Shown piece by piece: positions 55,598-64,000 of a stretch of DNA of 64,000 nucleotides. A program made the position numbers and the translations under genes. Each line of letters opens with the position of its first letter. Positions within the stretch are counted from its first letter, which is position 1. Below the pieces are notes generated by a model. It was not told the origin of the DNA. It ran no database searches and saw only the letters and a program-made list of their open reading frames with translations. Origin of the DNA: Linnemannia hyalina (lineage: Eukaryota > Mortierellomycota > Mortierellomycetes > Mortierellales > Mortierellaceae); the NCBI GenBank assembly GCA_019671135.1, contig JAHRHY010000001.1, positions 2,480,001 through 2,544,000 on the forward strand, read 5' to 3'.

Positions 55598-56362
55598 CTA
55601 CATACTGGATTTGCTATTACTATGGGAGGTGACATTGAAGTCCTTCTTTCCGCTCTATAGCATTGTTTGTGAGGCCAGACATGACAAAGTCAAATATAGG
55701 AAAGCGCTCATTACACTCGAGGTTCGAGTGTCCATATCCAAATTACCATGAAAGTGTGCAACAAAGCAATAGATCCTGCAATAGTGCCGTGGTCATTCAT
55801 ATCACGAGGAAGATACGCGGCTCCCACATGTTGCCAGACATAGAGGCCAGATGTGAACTCAAGCTTGTAGAGGATCAGCTGAAATCCTATTGAAAATTAC
55901 ACGCCGCAACACAATATAAACAAATAGAGAGCATCGCAAAGATAACTTACAAGGCATTCTGTAGGCAAGCCCAAATGTCAATGCTGCTCATTTACCAAAG
56001 ACTTGGAGGCATGGAATGGTCTTTAAGCCGCGGCCATGACGTATATGATAGTCAATGGAGTCCTTAGCAAAAGTGTCAAGTGCCCACTGGCCGTCCAGGA
56101 ACACCCTCTCAAGCCGCTCCTCTCCCGGCGGCTTGATCTCCACAAATCCGACAACAGACGTATCCTTGACAATGGTGGCGTCAGGTTTGTTGGAGTCTCC
56201 TCGGCGGTCCCTGGAGCCAATGGACGCCCTGTTTGCCCAACTTAACTCAACATTGCGGTGAGACGCAGGGAACACCATGGACATCAAGGCATCAAGCGAT
56301 GCATGTGCCTGCGTGTCCTCGTTGTGCAGCCGAAACGCTATGTCCACCGAGGAAGCTTCCAT
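55598..56362 (-). pseudogene. PD-(D/E)XK nuclease-like protein, C-terminal exons
   Basis: Exon 56362-55996 encodes 122 residues with NKPDATIVKD and VVGFVEIKPPG, giving D61 and E75-x-K77, the spacing and hydrophobic context of a PD-(D/E)XK nuclease core. It joins in phase across a GTAAAT..ATAG intron to 55886-55747 (LILYKLEFTSGLYVWQHVGA then AAYLPRDMNDHGTIAGSIAL), and perhaps to 55654 and beyond, where a stop occurs at 55600-55598. Restriction-endonuclease-like folds of this kind occur in fungal selfish or effector-type proteins; the role here is unknown. It lies directly downstream of 56690-58274 on the same strand, with a MITE-like element between. Because the splice phase between the two halves does not fit and the upstream half has stops, I treat the whole locus as a decayed gene. 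It could be a separate gene starting at 56362. Confidence 0.55.
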
Positions 56363-56376
56363 GAGCTACATTATTA

Positions 56377-56520
56377 GGGGGTTTCAAACCTTGAAATGTC
56401 CACATTCAAATCGAAGCGTATTTCGAAACACATCAGCCATAGAGGAAACGTATTTCCAAGGCGGATTTCCTTGACGGCGCATTTGGTTACACGCCGTCAA
56501 ATGTCAAGGTTTGAAACCCC
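56377..56520. mobile_element. 144-base MITE-like element
   Basis: Terminal inverted repeats of about 20 bases: GGGGGTTTCAAACCTTGAAAT at the left, and at the right the complement of GGGGTTTCAAACCTTGACATTT. TA flanks both ends (56375-56376 and 56521-56522). Inside is a perfect hairpin, TTGACGGCG..CGCCGTCAA (56471-56500). It sits between two exons of the nuclease-like gene and may have created or disturbed an intron. Different in sequence from the element in the 28S pseudogene. Confidence 0.82.
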
Positions 56521-56689
56521 TATTGTTCAAAGAATAAAGATCGTAGAGCGTTAGCCTACAAAATCAGGGCCTACATAAGGATACTCTGGTCAACTGAACG
56601 TGCTTTAATGTGCAGGTAGCATATTCAGTCACCTACAGCTGTTGATAGAGGGAGCGCAGATATTCTTCCTCGCATTCGCTCCCTTTCGA

Positions 56690-58274
56690 TCACGCCCTCC
56701 CGAATTTCGCCAACTCTTGGTCGAGGGCAATGCAAAGAAGCGCGGTCTCTTTCGACACGCTCATGAAGCTCACGTGCAGAGACTCCCGCACCCTGTCCAT
56801 GTCGTCTTCGTCGACGCCCGGAAGATCCAAATCGAGATGCAAAATGTAATTGCATGCCCTGAGTTCATTTAAACAGAAAAAAACTATTAGCAAGACAGAC
56901 GTCGTGCGCAGTATCATAAATGGGTGTGTTCACTGAGCCTACATGAACATCGGTAACCGCTCAAGAGTAAGCTTCTTGGTCATGTCATTGACGATTGAGG
57001 CCGCTTCACATTGGAACTCTTTGAAGCCTGCACCAACATCCACGCCGGCAATCTTTAGCATTATGGCCACGGCAGTGCTAGGGTCAAAGAACACATGATG
57101 CCCCTCACCAGCCTCTGTGGTAGTGATAGGGGTGGCATTGGTGCTGGAAGTGAACGACGTCAGGCCATCAGTAGACAGGGTGGGGTCGTCAGTGGAGGAA
57201 GCAATGGCGCTAGTGGATGACGTCACGCTTGGGGTAGACATGGTGGAGTCGGCAATGGACGAGGTGGTGTGCTTGGCGATGGGCAAAGGATCTGGATCTA
57301 AACTCCATTAGGATTTAAAACGCTAGCAAATGAGCATCGCTGAGAACAAGGAAAGACGGATACCCTACCAAGAGCCTGAAAATCCCTCGCCATGGTACGG
57401 CTAGAGTGATCCAAAGCGGTCTCACGATACTCAAACTTGTATCTACTCAAGAGTTTGCGCATCTCGTTGTCCACGTACTCCTCCGACCGCTCAGTGCTCC
57501 TAGCCCTCTTCTCCAACCTTGTAGCGGTCTCCTGAAATATTTTGATATTATTTGCCTTCATCCGCGGCACAAGAACCGATATCTACTCTCGCCCTAATTC
57601 TTTGTCTGACGCTCCTTTCCACAGGAAACACAGTATGCAGTGATGTCGTATTGGGTTGGTCGCGTTTCTTCAAAGTACTGTGGATTCGAAAGCCCCTTTG
57701 TAATAATGCTAAGTGCGTCCTTGATCTCCATCTTCACGACAATCTAGTAAGTAGTCTCAAAGAGTAGAACAGTGAGTCAGTACTGCTAATAGGCAATTAT
57801 GTGAGCTACTCACAGCAAGAGATAAATCGCTGTCAGATGCCGGTCCTTTGCTGAAGGAGTGCATTGACTCATGTGGTCCAGTCATTGTGGGGTCACCAGC
57901 GCAGATCCTAGCAATCACGGTCCTGCGCTGGCTGACGAGACAGGGAGAGAACCCCCTCTTGTCTGAGTCCACAAAGATAAGCTCGTTAATCCATGCGAAC
58001 AATCCGAAGACCGTCGGCAATGGTGAGTCCCCAGCCATGGTCAAACAAGAAATGCATCAAAGCATGTCAGATGCTGGTCCTTTGCTGAAGGAGTGCATTG
58101 ACTCATGTGGTCCAGTCATTGTGGGGTCACCAGCGCAGATCCTAGCAATCACGGTCCTGCGCTGGCTGACAAGACAGGAATGGAACCCCCTCTTGTCTGA
58201 GTCCACAAAGATAAGCTCGTTAATCCATGCGAACAATCCGAAGACTGTCGGCAATGGTGAGTTCCCAGCCATGA
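56690..58274 (-). pseudogene. 5' half of the nuclease-like gene, with in-frame stops
   Basis: Exon-like frames in order: 58038-57814 (MAGDSPLPTVFGLFAWINEL, 75 codons); 57743-57594 (IVVKMEIKDALSIITKGLSN.., ends in TAG); about 57531-57369 (ETATRLEKRARSTERSEEYV, helical and charged); 57297-56943 (Ser/Thr-rich, then MLKIAGVDVGAGFKEF); 56858-56690 (ACNYILHLDLDLPGVDEDDM). Most junctions keep phase. Two defects: the TAG ending the second piece, and a TGA at 56692-56690 after which the same frame continues sensibly (EEEYLRSLYQQL), a typical CGA-to-TGA change. The first exon exists twice, as a 234-base tandem repeat. I do not recognise the family beyond its link to the PD-(D/E)XK exons downstream. The stops could be avoided by introns I cannot see. 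Confidence 0.5.
57831..58274. repeat. Tandem duplication of a first exon, 234-base period
   Basis: 57831-58040 and 58065-58274 are near-identical (a handful of substitutions across about 210 bases) with a 234-base offset. Both include an ATG and the MAG-SPLPTVFGLFAWIN coding stretch on the minus strand. The outer copy reads into a stop (ASDML) while the inner copy joins the next exon, so the outer is a spare 5' end. Confidence 0.92.
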
Positions 58275-59200
58275 ATTCCCTTGCTAGGCGAAAATATTGG
58301 GCAAAATGTCCGCACACTGCACTGTACCTTTGATGATTCGCGCAGGTGAAAGTGCGTAAGAGATGTGGCAGCAGCGAGTGATGAAAATAAGGGCAAGGGG
58401 GGAGAGAGAGTGAGTGAACAATGAAAAAGTAAAGAGAGAAGAGAGCAAATGCGGAAAGTAATGAAAGATGAAAGGACAGAGAGGGATGTGGTGGCAAAGG
58501 GCATGTGTCTTGAACACGCACTTGTCAGGTTCAGAAGAGTGTACCCCTTAATAAATACCCTTTGAACGTGTGTGGAACTTTGGACTTTATTGGAGCACTC
58601 ACTCCCTTTTTCAACTTACGTTGAGACCGAGTCTAGGGGGAGAGAGAAGCTGGCTTTTGCCCTTTCCTTTCCCAACTGGTACCCCCCATCACCCTCCCTT
58701 TTGGGGAAACTTGTGGAGGAACCTAATGGGGAGGATCATTCTTTCAAAACGGAACAGGGTGACGAGGGCTCATAATTTGAAAGCATCCTCCAACCCTGCT
58801 TTTGCTTTTGTCTATCTTTTGTATGTGTGATTGGAATGATAAAAAAACAAACTTTTGCTTGTCGAGACATGAGGGTAGTTCGCACTGAATCCAATTTCAT
58901 AAAAAGTAAGACTAATGACCCGATACCCATCAGGCTAGCTCCTTTGTGCTCTCAAGGCAAGAGACAAGGCAGGGAACAAAGACATCCTCGGTAACCTGTG
59001 GCAACTCTGTGGTGACTTGTGGTATCCATCCTCTGCAATAATATAAAGGCGAGCATTCCTACTCGTTTTTTTCCTTTATGTTCTCTTTCTGCGCTATACA
59101 CCTCCGCCCATACACCCACCTGTGCCCTCTTGTTTCACAAACAAGAACAACAATAACAACCAACAACCAGCATACAACACCAAGAACCAACACAACAAAA
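58275..59200. other. Intergenic region
   Basis: Upstream of both the minus-strand nuclease-like locus and the plus-strand secreted-protein gene. GA-rich at 58380-58500. No gene or RNA recognised apart from the TATA-like box listed. Confidence 0.5.
59042..59047 (+). promoter_or_regulatory. TATA-like box of the secreted-protein gene
   Basis: TATAAA, 154 bases upstream of the ATG at 59201, followed by a CA/CAA-rich leader typical of strongly expressed fungal genes. Position only; not tested. Confidence 0.45.
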
Positions 59201-59599
59201 ATGAGGTATTCCTCTCTACTCCTCTTCCTAATCCTCCTCCCCTTCACACTCTCACTCCACTGCTGGCGCGACACACCCTCCTGTAATCCGGGCTTCCGCC
59301 GCCACTATGACTCCAAATGCGACACCCCCAAAAACCGGCTTCCCGACCTCCGACCCTTCAAGTCTGCAATCCTGGGCTTCTGCAAGCACAAAAAAGATGT
59401 CGTCTTCCGGATCCGACCCCGTGATGGGGCTACAAAGCGCCCTAGTGCTGTCGTCTGTGCCGGAAACCGGCATTCGAAAAACGCGGCGTCGTATGCGGTC
59501 AAGTTGGCCAAGGTCGTGAGGCAGAAGTATCCCAGTTTTGTGAAGGGCGGGATTGTCAAGTGCTGTGAGGGGGGTAATATGAATAAGGGTTGTAAATAA
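59201..59599 (+). CDS. Small secreted cysteine-rich protein
   Basis: A 132-residue single-exon frame from the ATG at 59201. Residues 1-19 are a strong signal peptide (MRYSSLLLFLILLPFTLSLH). The mature chain of about 113 residues has eight cysteines (HCWRD, SCNPG, KCDTP, GFCKH, VCAGN, KCCEG, GCK) and many Lys/Arg, so it is basic and probably disulfide-bonded. Not recognised as a known family by eye. Candidate roles are an antimicrobial or host/bacteria-interaction protein (inference from size, charge and cysteines). A TATA-like box and CAA-rich leader suggest good expression. Codon use is GC-biased at third positions in the middle, which supports coding. Confidence 0.85.
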   Translation: MRYSSLLLFLILLPFTLSLHCWRDTPSCNPGFRRHYDSKCDTPKNRLPDLRPFKSAILGFCKHKKDVVFRIRPRDGATKRPSAVVCAGNRHSKNAASYAVKLAKVVRQKYPSFVKGGIVKCCEGGNMNKGCK

Positions 59600-60188
59600 A
59601 CGTGGGGAGCTGCTTGTCTCCCTTTTTTTTGTTCCCCTCCTCTCCCTTCTTATTCGTTTTCCTTACCACACGGCACCAGGACCTTGCAGTGAGCGAATGT
59701 AGAAAAGGCAGTACCTAAAGCTGGGAGATAATCACTCTAATAGTGTATTGCCCAATAACTAGGAGCTCATCCATCCCCTCTTACTCGAATTGAAAATATA
59801 CTCAAAGAGCTGGACTGGAGATCAGAGCAGAATGAGGTAAAGGGTGAAGGTATGGTGACTGGGAAGATCAACCTTTTCGTTGGATGCCAATCTTCTTTGG
59901 ATAGAAGAATCCTGTCTTCTACCTCCATGAAAAGGAGCAAACATAAAGGAAGGATCAACATGTCCAGAGAGAGAGAGAGAGGGAGGAAGACCCATGCATT
60001 GCATTTAAAAAACAACCTGCTCTAAAAGAGACCATGCATGGTGCACAAACAAAAGGAGCCTCGCAATTGAAGATAAAATCTAATCTTTGAAACAAGACAT
60101 TTTGGTGGTCGAGGCACAATCAGCACTGACCCATCACATTTCTGAGGTCCCAAAGGCATAAAATATATTATCAAGTAAAAAAAACGTC
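59600..60188. other. 3' flanks of two convergent genes
   Basis: Between the plus-strand secreted-protein gene and the minus-strand monooxygenase. Holds a short GA run (about 59966-59984). No gene recognised. Confidence 0.5.
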
Positions 60189-62143
60189 TCACACGGCAGC
60201 AGCAGCACTGACACTTTTGTTGTAGACTTTCCTGGCTTTTTCGGTACTCGGAGAAACACTTGCAGGTTTCGACCCCTTATTCTCAACCTCGCTCAGAAAC
60301 CCAAGCGTCGGTCTATTTGCAACAATACCCTCGACAAACTTCAACCACAACCACCGAGGCATGTACTTTAGAAAAAGTAGCGCCAGTGTACCCAGGAAGC
60401 CACGGTTCAGAAGTAGGCTTAGGAGTTGACTGCCCTTTGCGGCTTCGATCACTGGTGGGAGGCGTTCGGCTTTGTACTCTTCGAATGCGTGTTCGATATC
60501 CTTGGATGTGTTTGTGGGGAGAGCGTAGATCAGGTTTGCGAGCGCTATCGCATCATGCATTGCTGTGATGGCACCTACAGGGGTAAGTTGATAGGAGAGT
60601 AAGAGGTAGATTGTGTATGAGTGACATGCTTCCAACCACATAACTTAGTTACAACTTTGAATAACAAGTACCATAAACCAACGTACCTTGGCCACCAGAA
60701 GGGTGTAGCTTGTGGCACGCTAAGAAAAAAAAAGACAAAAGGAGGCGAGGGTAAGCCTACAAGGAAAAGGAAAAGGAAAAAAAGAGACAATGATCACTTC
60801 ATAGAGACAACCCTCTCACTTTGCTTACCATCCCCCAAGAGCACGGTGCGTCCATGGTACCAGGTCTTGAAGATTTTCTCTTCCAGCATGACCTTGGAGA
60901 TCTGATCCTTAGGCGTCATGTCGTACATATCTCCAAGTGTCAGCTTTCCATTGCCGAAGGGGATAGGAAAATCGCGAGTCTGGTCGCACATTGTCTGGGC
61001 TGCATGTGGACCCCATTCCGAATTCTCTGAATGGCGAAATCGTTGTTCTTGGGCTGCCTTGCTCGTATTTTCTGTTAGATGTTCGATGACGACCCAGGCT
61101 ATTGTGTTCTGCTTTGTAGAGAACAGGGACCACTTTTGACAGCAGATCTGAGGTTAGCCAAGGTGCGAGTACAAAGAAAAGAACAAAAACAACCACTTTG
61201 TGAAAATCAAGTAGTCGAAGAAAAAGGGTGGCTTACAGTGAAGGGCTTGTTGTCGCCGAGGGTGTTGATAAAAGGGTGCTTAGGATCCTTTAGTTGTGGG
61301 AACTTGTCCACATCTAGGGGCTCTGTCTGTCCAACAAGACAAGTGCAGTTGAAAGGAAGATCCTCTTGGTCGCTCTTGGGTAACTTGCCCTCTTTCTTCA
61401 GCACATCATAAAGTCTCTGACGAACTGCGCTGTAGGCACCATCAGCCCCGACAAGGATGCCCCCCTCATAAATGAAGTTGTCGCTTGTCTGGATGGTGAC
61501 TTTTTCCTCCTTTTCCGAGATAGTGAGAACGCGTTTGTTGAAGAGGATCTTGTGTTTTGGGATTTGGGAGAGGAGGAGATCGTAGAGGAGTGGTCGAGCG
61601 ACGATATATCCTGAGTAACCACACCTATGAGTAAAGGAGAAGTAGTGTGTAAGCTACAGAGCCCCTGTTTTTTGTCATTGTTTCTTAGTTGGCGACAAAA
61701 TACAAAAAAGAGACGCACATGTCCTCGGCGACTTTGAGATCCAGGGCTGGAAGGGACTCTCCTGACTCGCGAATATCTGTCGACATGGTGAACGGCTTGG
61801 CCATATCGACATACTTTTCATACAGACCCAGTTGCTCAAATACCGGCATGATCTGTCCTCCAACACTCAATGCCGATCCTATCCAAGACAACAAAAAGGT
61901 AGAAAGGGAAAGTGGTGTGAGATCGATTTGTTGGATAGTGCTTGTGCCCCTTTTATGGAATTGGAGATTGAAGAGAGCCGCGTTTGTTGAGAGCGTACCT
62001 AAGGGTTTGACGGTGGATGCTCGTTCAAAGATGGTGTAGGGGATGTTGCATCGCTCCAGAGAGGCACCGAGCATTAGGCCTCCCAGCCCAGCACCGACAA
62101 TAAGGATATGGTGTTGTGGATCCGTCGTGGTTGCCGTCGACAT
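60189..62143 (-). CDS. FAD-dependent monooxygenase (aromatic hydroxylase fold)
   Basis: Six exons, 62143-61999, 61878-61719, 61624-61237, 61147-60829, 60719-60687 and 60574-60189, with fully consistent phases, encode 476 residues. ILIVGAGLGGLMLGASLE at 13-30 is the FAD-binding Rossmann motif, with FER at 39-41. GADGAYSAVR at about 161-170 is the second (DG) motif. GDACHKLHPSGGQG at about 336-349 is the third motif that binds the FAD ribityl chain; the Cys-His pair there replaces the usual Ala-His. A hydrophobic helix (LALLFLKYMPRWLWLKFVEG) near the C-terminus may anchor it to a membrane. The family uses NAD(P)H and oxygen to hydroxylate or epoxidise small molecules; the substrate is unknown. 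No biosynthetic cluster surrounds it. Exon 5 is only 33 nt but encodes the third motif, so the model is secure. Confidence 0.92.
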
Positions 62144-62904
62144 GCTTGTGGGATTTGGAGGAGAGGGAATGGGAAATGATGTTAGGAGTGAAGAGGAGAG
62201 ATAGAAAAATTAGACGAGTCGAAAGAAGAAAAAGATAAGAGACGAAAAAAGACTCGAGTGGGCCATGAACTGGCTTTCTTATCTCCTTCACCCTTTTTTC
62301 CCATCTCGCTTACACTGCTCATGTTTATCTTTGGGGGTGAAGGCGAAAGAGAAAAAGATACTGATGAGGTCCCAATGCAATGTTGTGTAACGAATATGCA
62401 AATGAAGACAAAAAAGAAGACAGGGTACTCCGACAATTATAATGAGGTTGATTTCCCTCTCTATCCCACTAAACCAACAAAAACAGCTAACGCCACGATT
62501 CCTGTAGCGGTAGTTAACGTTTTTGCATCTTCCTTCGAAGCAATTGTTATCATTTAAACACCACTTGGGATTGTCAAGATGGACTGTACTGGTGTTGCTT
62601 CATTACCCCGCAACCAGATCTGAGAAAGAGACAGAGAGAGAAGGAGAGGTGTTTCTGTATTCAATTGAGATGCAAACCTAAACGGAATTAGACATCAAAA
62701 GAGTTGAAGTACTGGAAGGAAAAACAGAACTCAAATAAACCACTACCATTGGACGCAGAGGGAAAGAACACAAGGACCATCATCTCTCCGTGGCAGGCAG
62801 ACAATATTCAACAAAAAAAAGATCGTTCATTCTCCGCCTCATGCTGTTTGAAGCGGAGACATCAAAATCATGCATTAATAAGAAGGCGGCGTCAGGTAAG
62901 AAAT
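62144..62904. other. Promoter of the monooxygenase and intergenic DNA
   Basis: Pyrimidine-rich on the coding strand next to the monooxygenase start. No gene recognised up to the family A relic. Confidence 0.5.
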
Positions 62905-63427
62905 AAACAAATGCAGAAGCTCATCGAAATGGTCGCACCACAAACTGGGATGGTCCGACAGCAAAATGTCATGCTTCAGGAGCAAGCAGCATCAAAGGAG
63001 AGGGCGGAGAGAATGCTGCAGGAACAGGCCGACTCCAAGATCAGGGAGGAGCAAGTGCTGAAGAAGCAGCAGGAAACGATCGACAGGCTGATTGTTAACC
63101 AGCACCGGGTCGATGCCATCCTCGTCCAGAACTATGAGCTGCACCAGTACCCGATTCCCAGGAACTTTTGATGGAGCGGTTCCGCCTGCGTTTCCTCTGC
63201 GGATGTGGTAGCGACTGCGGATCAGGCATTGAGCAGGGCGCATCCTCAGACCGGCTCGATATCGACGCTCTAACGTCCACCACGCCGATCCCTGTTAAGA
63301 ACAGCATACACCTGGCCAATCATGAAGGATACAAACTCTCCCCATCCACCGAGTTCTTTGACTAGTACAGCCCCCATGTCCTTGGTATGCTTAGGATCTT
63401 GAAGCATTGTTTGGCAGTTGCGAAAAG
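62905..63427 (+). pseudogene. Family A relic (coiled coil and central blocks)
   Basis: Matches residues about 180-375 of the long family A proteins: QEQAASKERAERMLQEQADS, KKQQETIDRLIVNQHRV, VQNYELHQYPIPR, then after a deletion of about 17 residues ERFRLRFLCGCGSDCGSG, IHLANHEGYKLSPSTEFFD, a TAG at 63362-63364, and HVLGMLRILKHCLAVAKR. A frameshift follows HQYPIPRNF (stop near 63169). The second CECG cysteine motif is altered to CGCG. The N-cassette and LRRs are missing. It is fused directly at about 63427 to the LRR region of an F-box-type gene. Confidence 0.88.
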
Positions 63428-64000
63428 GCAGCACATATCAGGAACCTCTTGGATCGACCTCTCCGCGAACTTGTGCTCACATTATCCTCCAACAATTACG
63501 ATTTCAACGCACTACCACTTCCGACTACCTTGGCGAGTCTGAAGATTACCATGAAGCATTGGGCGACTGTTGATATCACCCAAATCTTGGCCATCTGTCC
63601 AGCGTTGGAGACTTTACACTTCCTTTGCACTAGAGTGATCACCTTCGGTGGGCCTCTAACAGAACAAGGCAAGAAGGCTCTTCCGGACCGTCTTCGATTG
63701 CGGTCGTTGGTGCTCGAACAACCAGAGCTCAGACAGGCATGGATCGAGGACCTGTTGGCCATTACGCCCAACTTGGAGGAACTCCAGTTGATCACATTCT
63801 CTTGGGACGTTCACAACGGTTGGGAATGGTCACGATTCCGCGACCACCTGGAGACCCTCTCCCTCCTTCTTAAACGGTTCCATCACTCGATCGAATGGGA
63901 CAGCGCGCCCGATGAGGAATACCAGAAGGAAGACTTTGCTATCTGTCCCCAAGCACAGGAGCTTACCATTATGACCCACCACTTCACGTGGTGGATAGTC
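63428..64000 (+). CDS. F-box/LRR family LRR region, runs off the window
   Basis: An open frame from 63428 to the window end: LLDRPLRELVLTLSSNNYDF, ITQILAICPALETLHFLCTR, LRLRSLVLEQPELRQAWIED, LEELQLITFSWDVHNGWEWS, LKRFHHSIEWDS and AICPQAQELTIMTHHFTWWI. It aligns without gaps of note with the gene at 43.9-44.5 kb (LHRPLREIVLMMTDDF; LRSLVLKQSQIYQEWVEDLL; CPQAQERTFLAHHL). There is no F-box upstream; the sequence before 63428 is a family A relic, so this is a 5'-truncated copy. The LRR frame is intact for 191 codons, so it was lost recently or is expressed from an internal start. Likely a pseudogene, but its 3' part is not visible. Confidence 0.7.

Noticed and set aside
55450..55635. 61-codon minus-strand frame next to the 28S 3' end
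   Set aside because: Overlaps a likely exon (55654-55606) and intron of the nuclease-like gene in another frame; not supported as an independent gene.
1..64000. CRISPR arrays, bacterial operons or prophage
   Set aside because: Spliceosomal introns and fungal gene families throughout; no regularly spaced direct repeats with unique spacers.

Overview
The window is fungal nuclear DNA. Genes carry many short introns (GT..AG, mostly 50-200 nt), intergenic DNA is rich in CT/CA tracts, and the gene content is Tea1-like kelch protein, Dsk2/ubiquilin, BCS1-type AAA ATPase, spermidine-type acetyltransferase and FAD monooxygenase. The strong expansion of F-box/LRR proteins, and of a second LRR family I call family A here, suggests an early-diverging soil fungus, most likely Mortierellomycotina (Mortierella and relatives). 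That placement is inference, not proof.

Layout. 0-9 kb: a decayed and two intact family A genes. 9.3-11.6 kb: a large inverted-repeat element that carries a near-identical copy of the 3' end of the neighbouring kelch gene. 13.0-20.5 kb: that seven-exon kelch/coiled-coil gene (2031 codons, minus strand). 22.3-23.6 kb: ubiquilin. 24.7-31.4 kb: F-box/LRR genes and relics. 31.5-38 kb: an intact family A gene near-identical to the one at 5.8-8.9 kb but inverted, an acetyltransferase, and a dead family A copy. 38.3-45.4 kb: two dead F-box/LRR genes; the second appears split by about 2.2 kb containing a zinc-finger ORF and a small secreted protein. 46.2-49.3 kb: BCS1-like ATPase and a small four-exon gene. 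49.5-55.4 kb: a broken 28S rRNA pseudogene whose middle is missing and replaced by two F-box genes, with a MITE-like insertion in its 3' part. 55.6-58.3 kb: a decayed multi-exon gene with a PD-(D/E)XK-like motif. 59.2-62.1 kb: a small secreted cysteine-rich protein and an FAD monooxygenase. 62.9-64 kb: a family A fragment fused to the LRR region of an F-box gene, running off the window.

How it works together: the conserved single-copy genes (kelch polarity factor, ubiquilin, BCS1, acetyltransferase, monooxygenase) are islands in a birth-and-death landscape of two LRR families. F-box proteins would recruit targets to SCF ubiquitin ligases, and ubiquilin shuttles ubiquitylated clients to the proteasome, but nothing in the sequence shows that these neighbours act together. 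Family A is the most interesting unexplained system: a conserved N-terminal exon, a phase-2 intron at a fixed place, then either a Pro/Ser-rich linker or a coiled-coil plus helical module, and always an LRR-like C-terminus.
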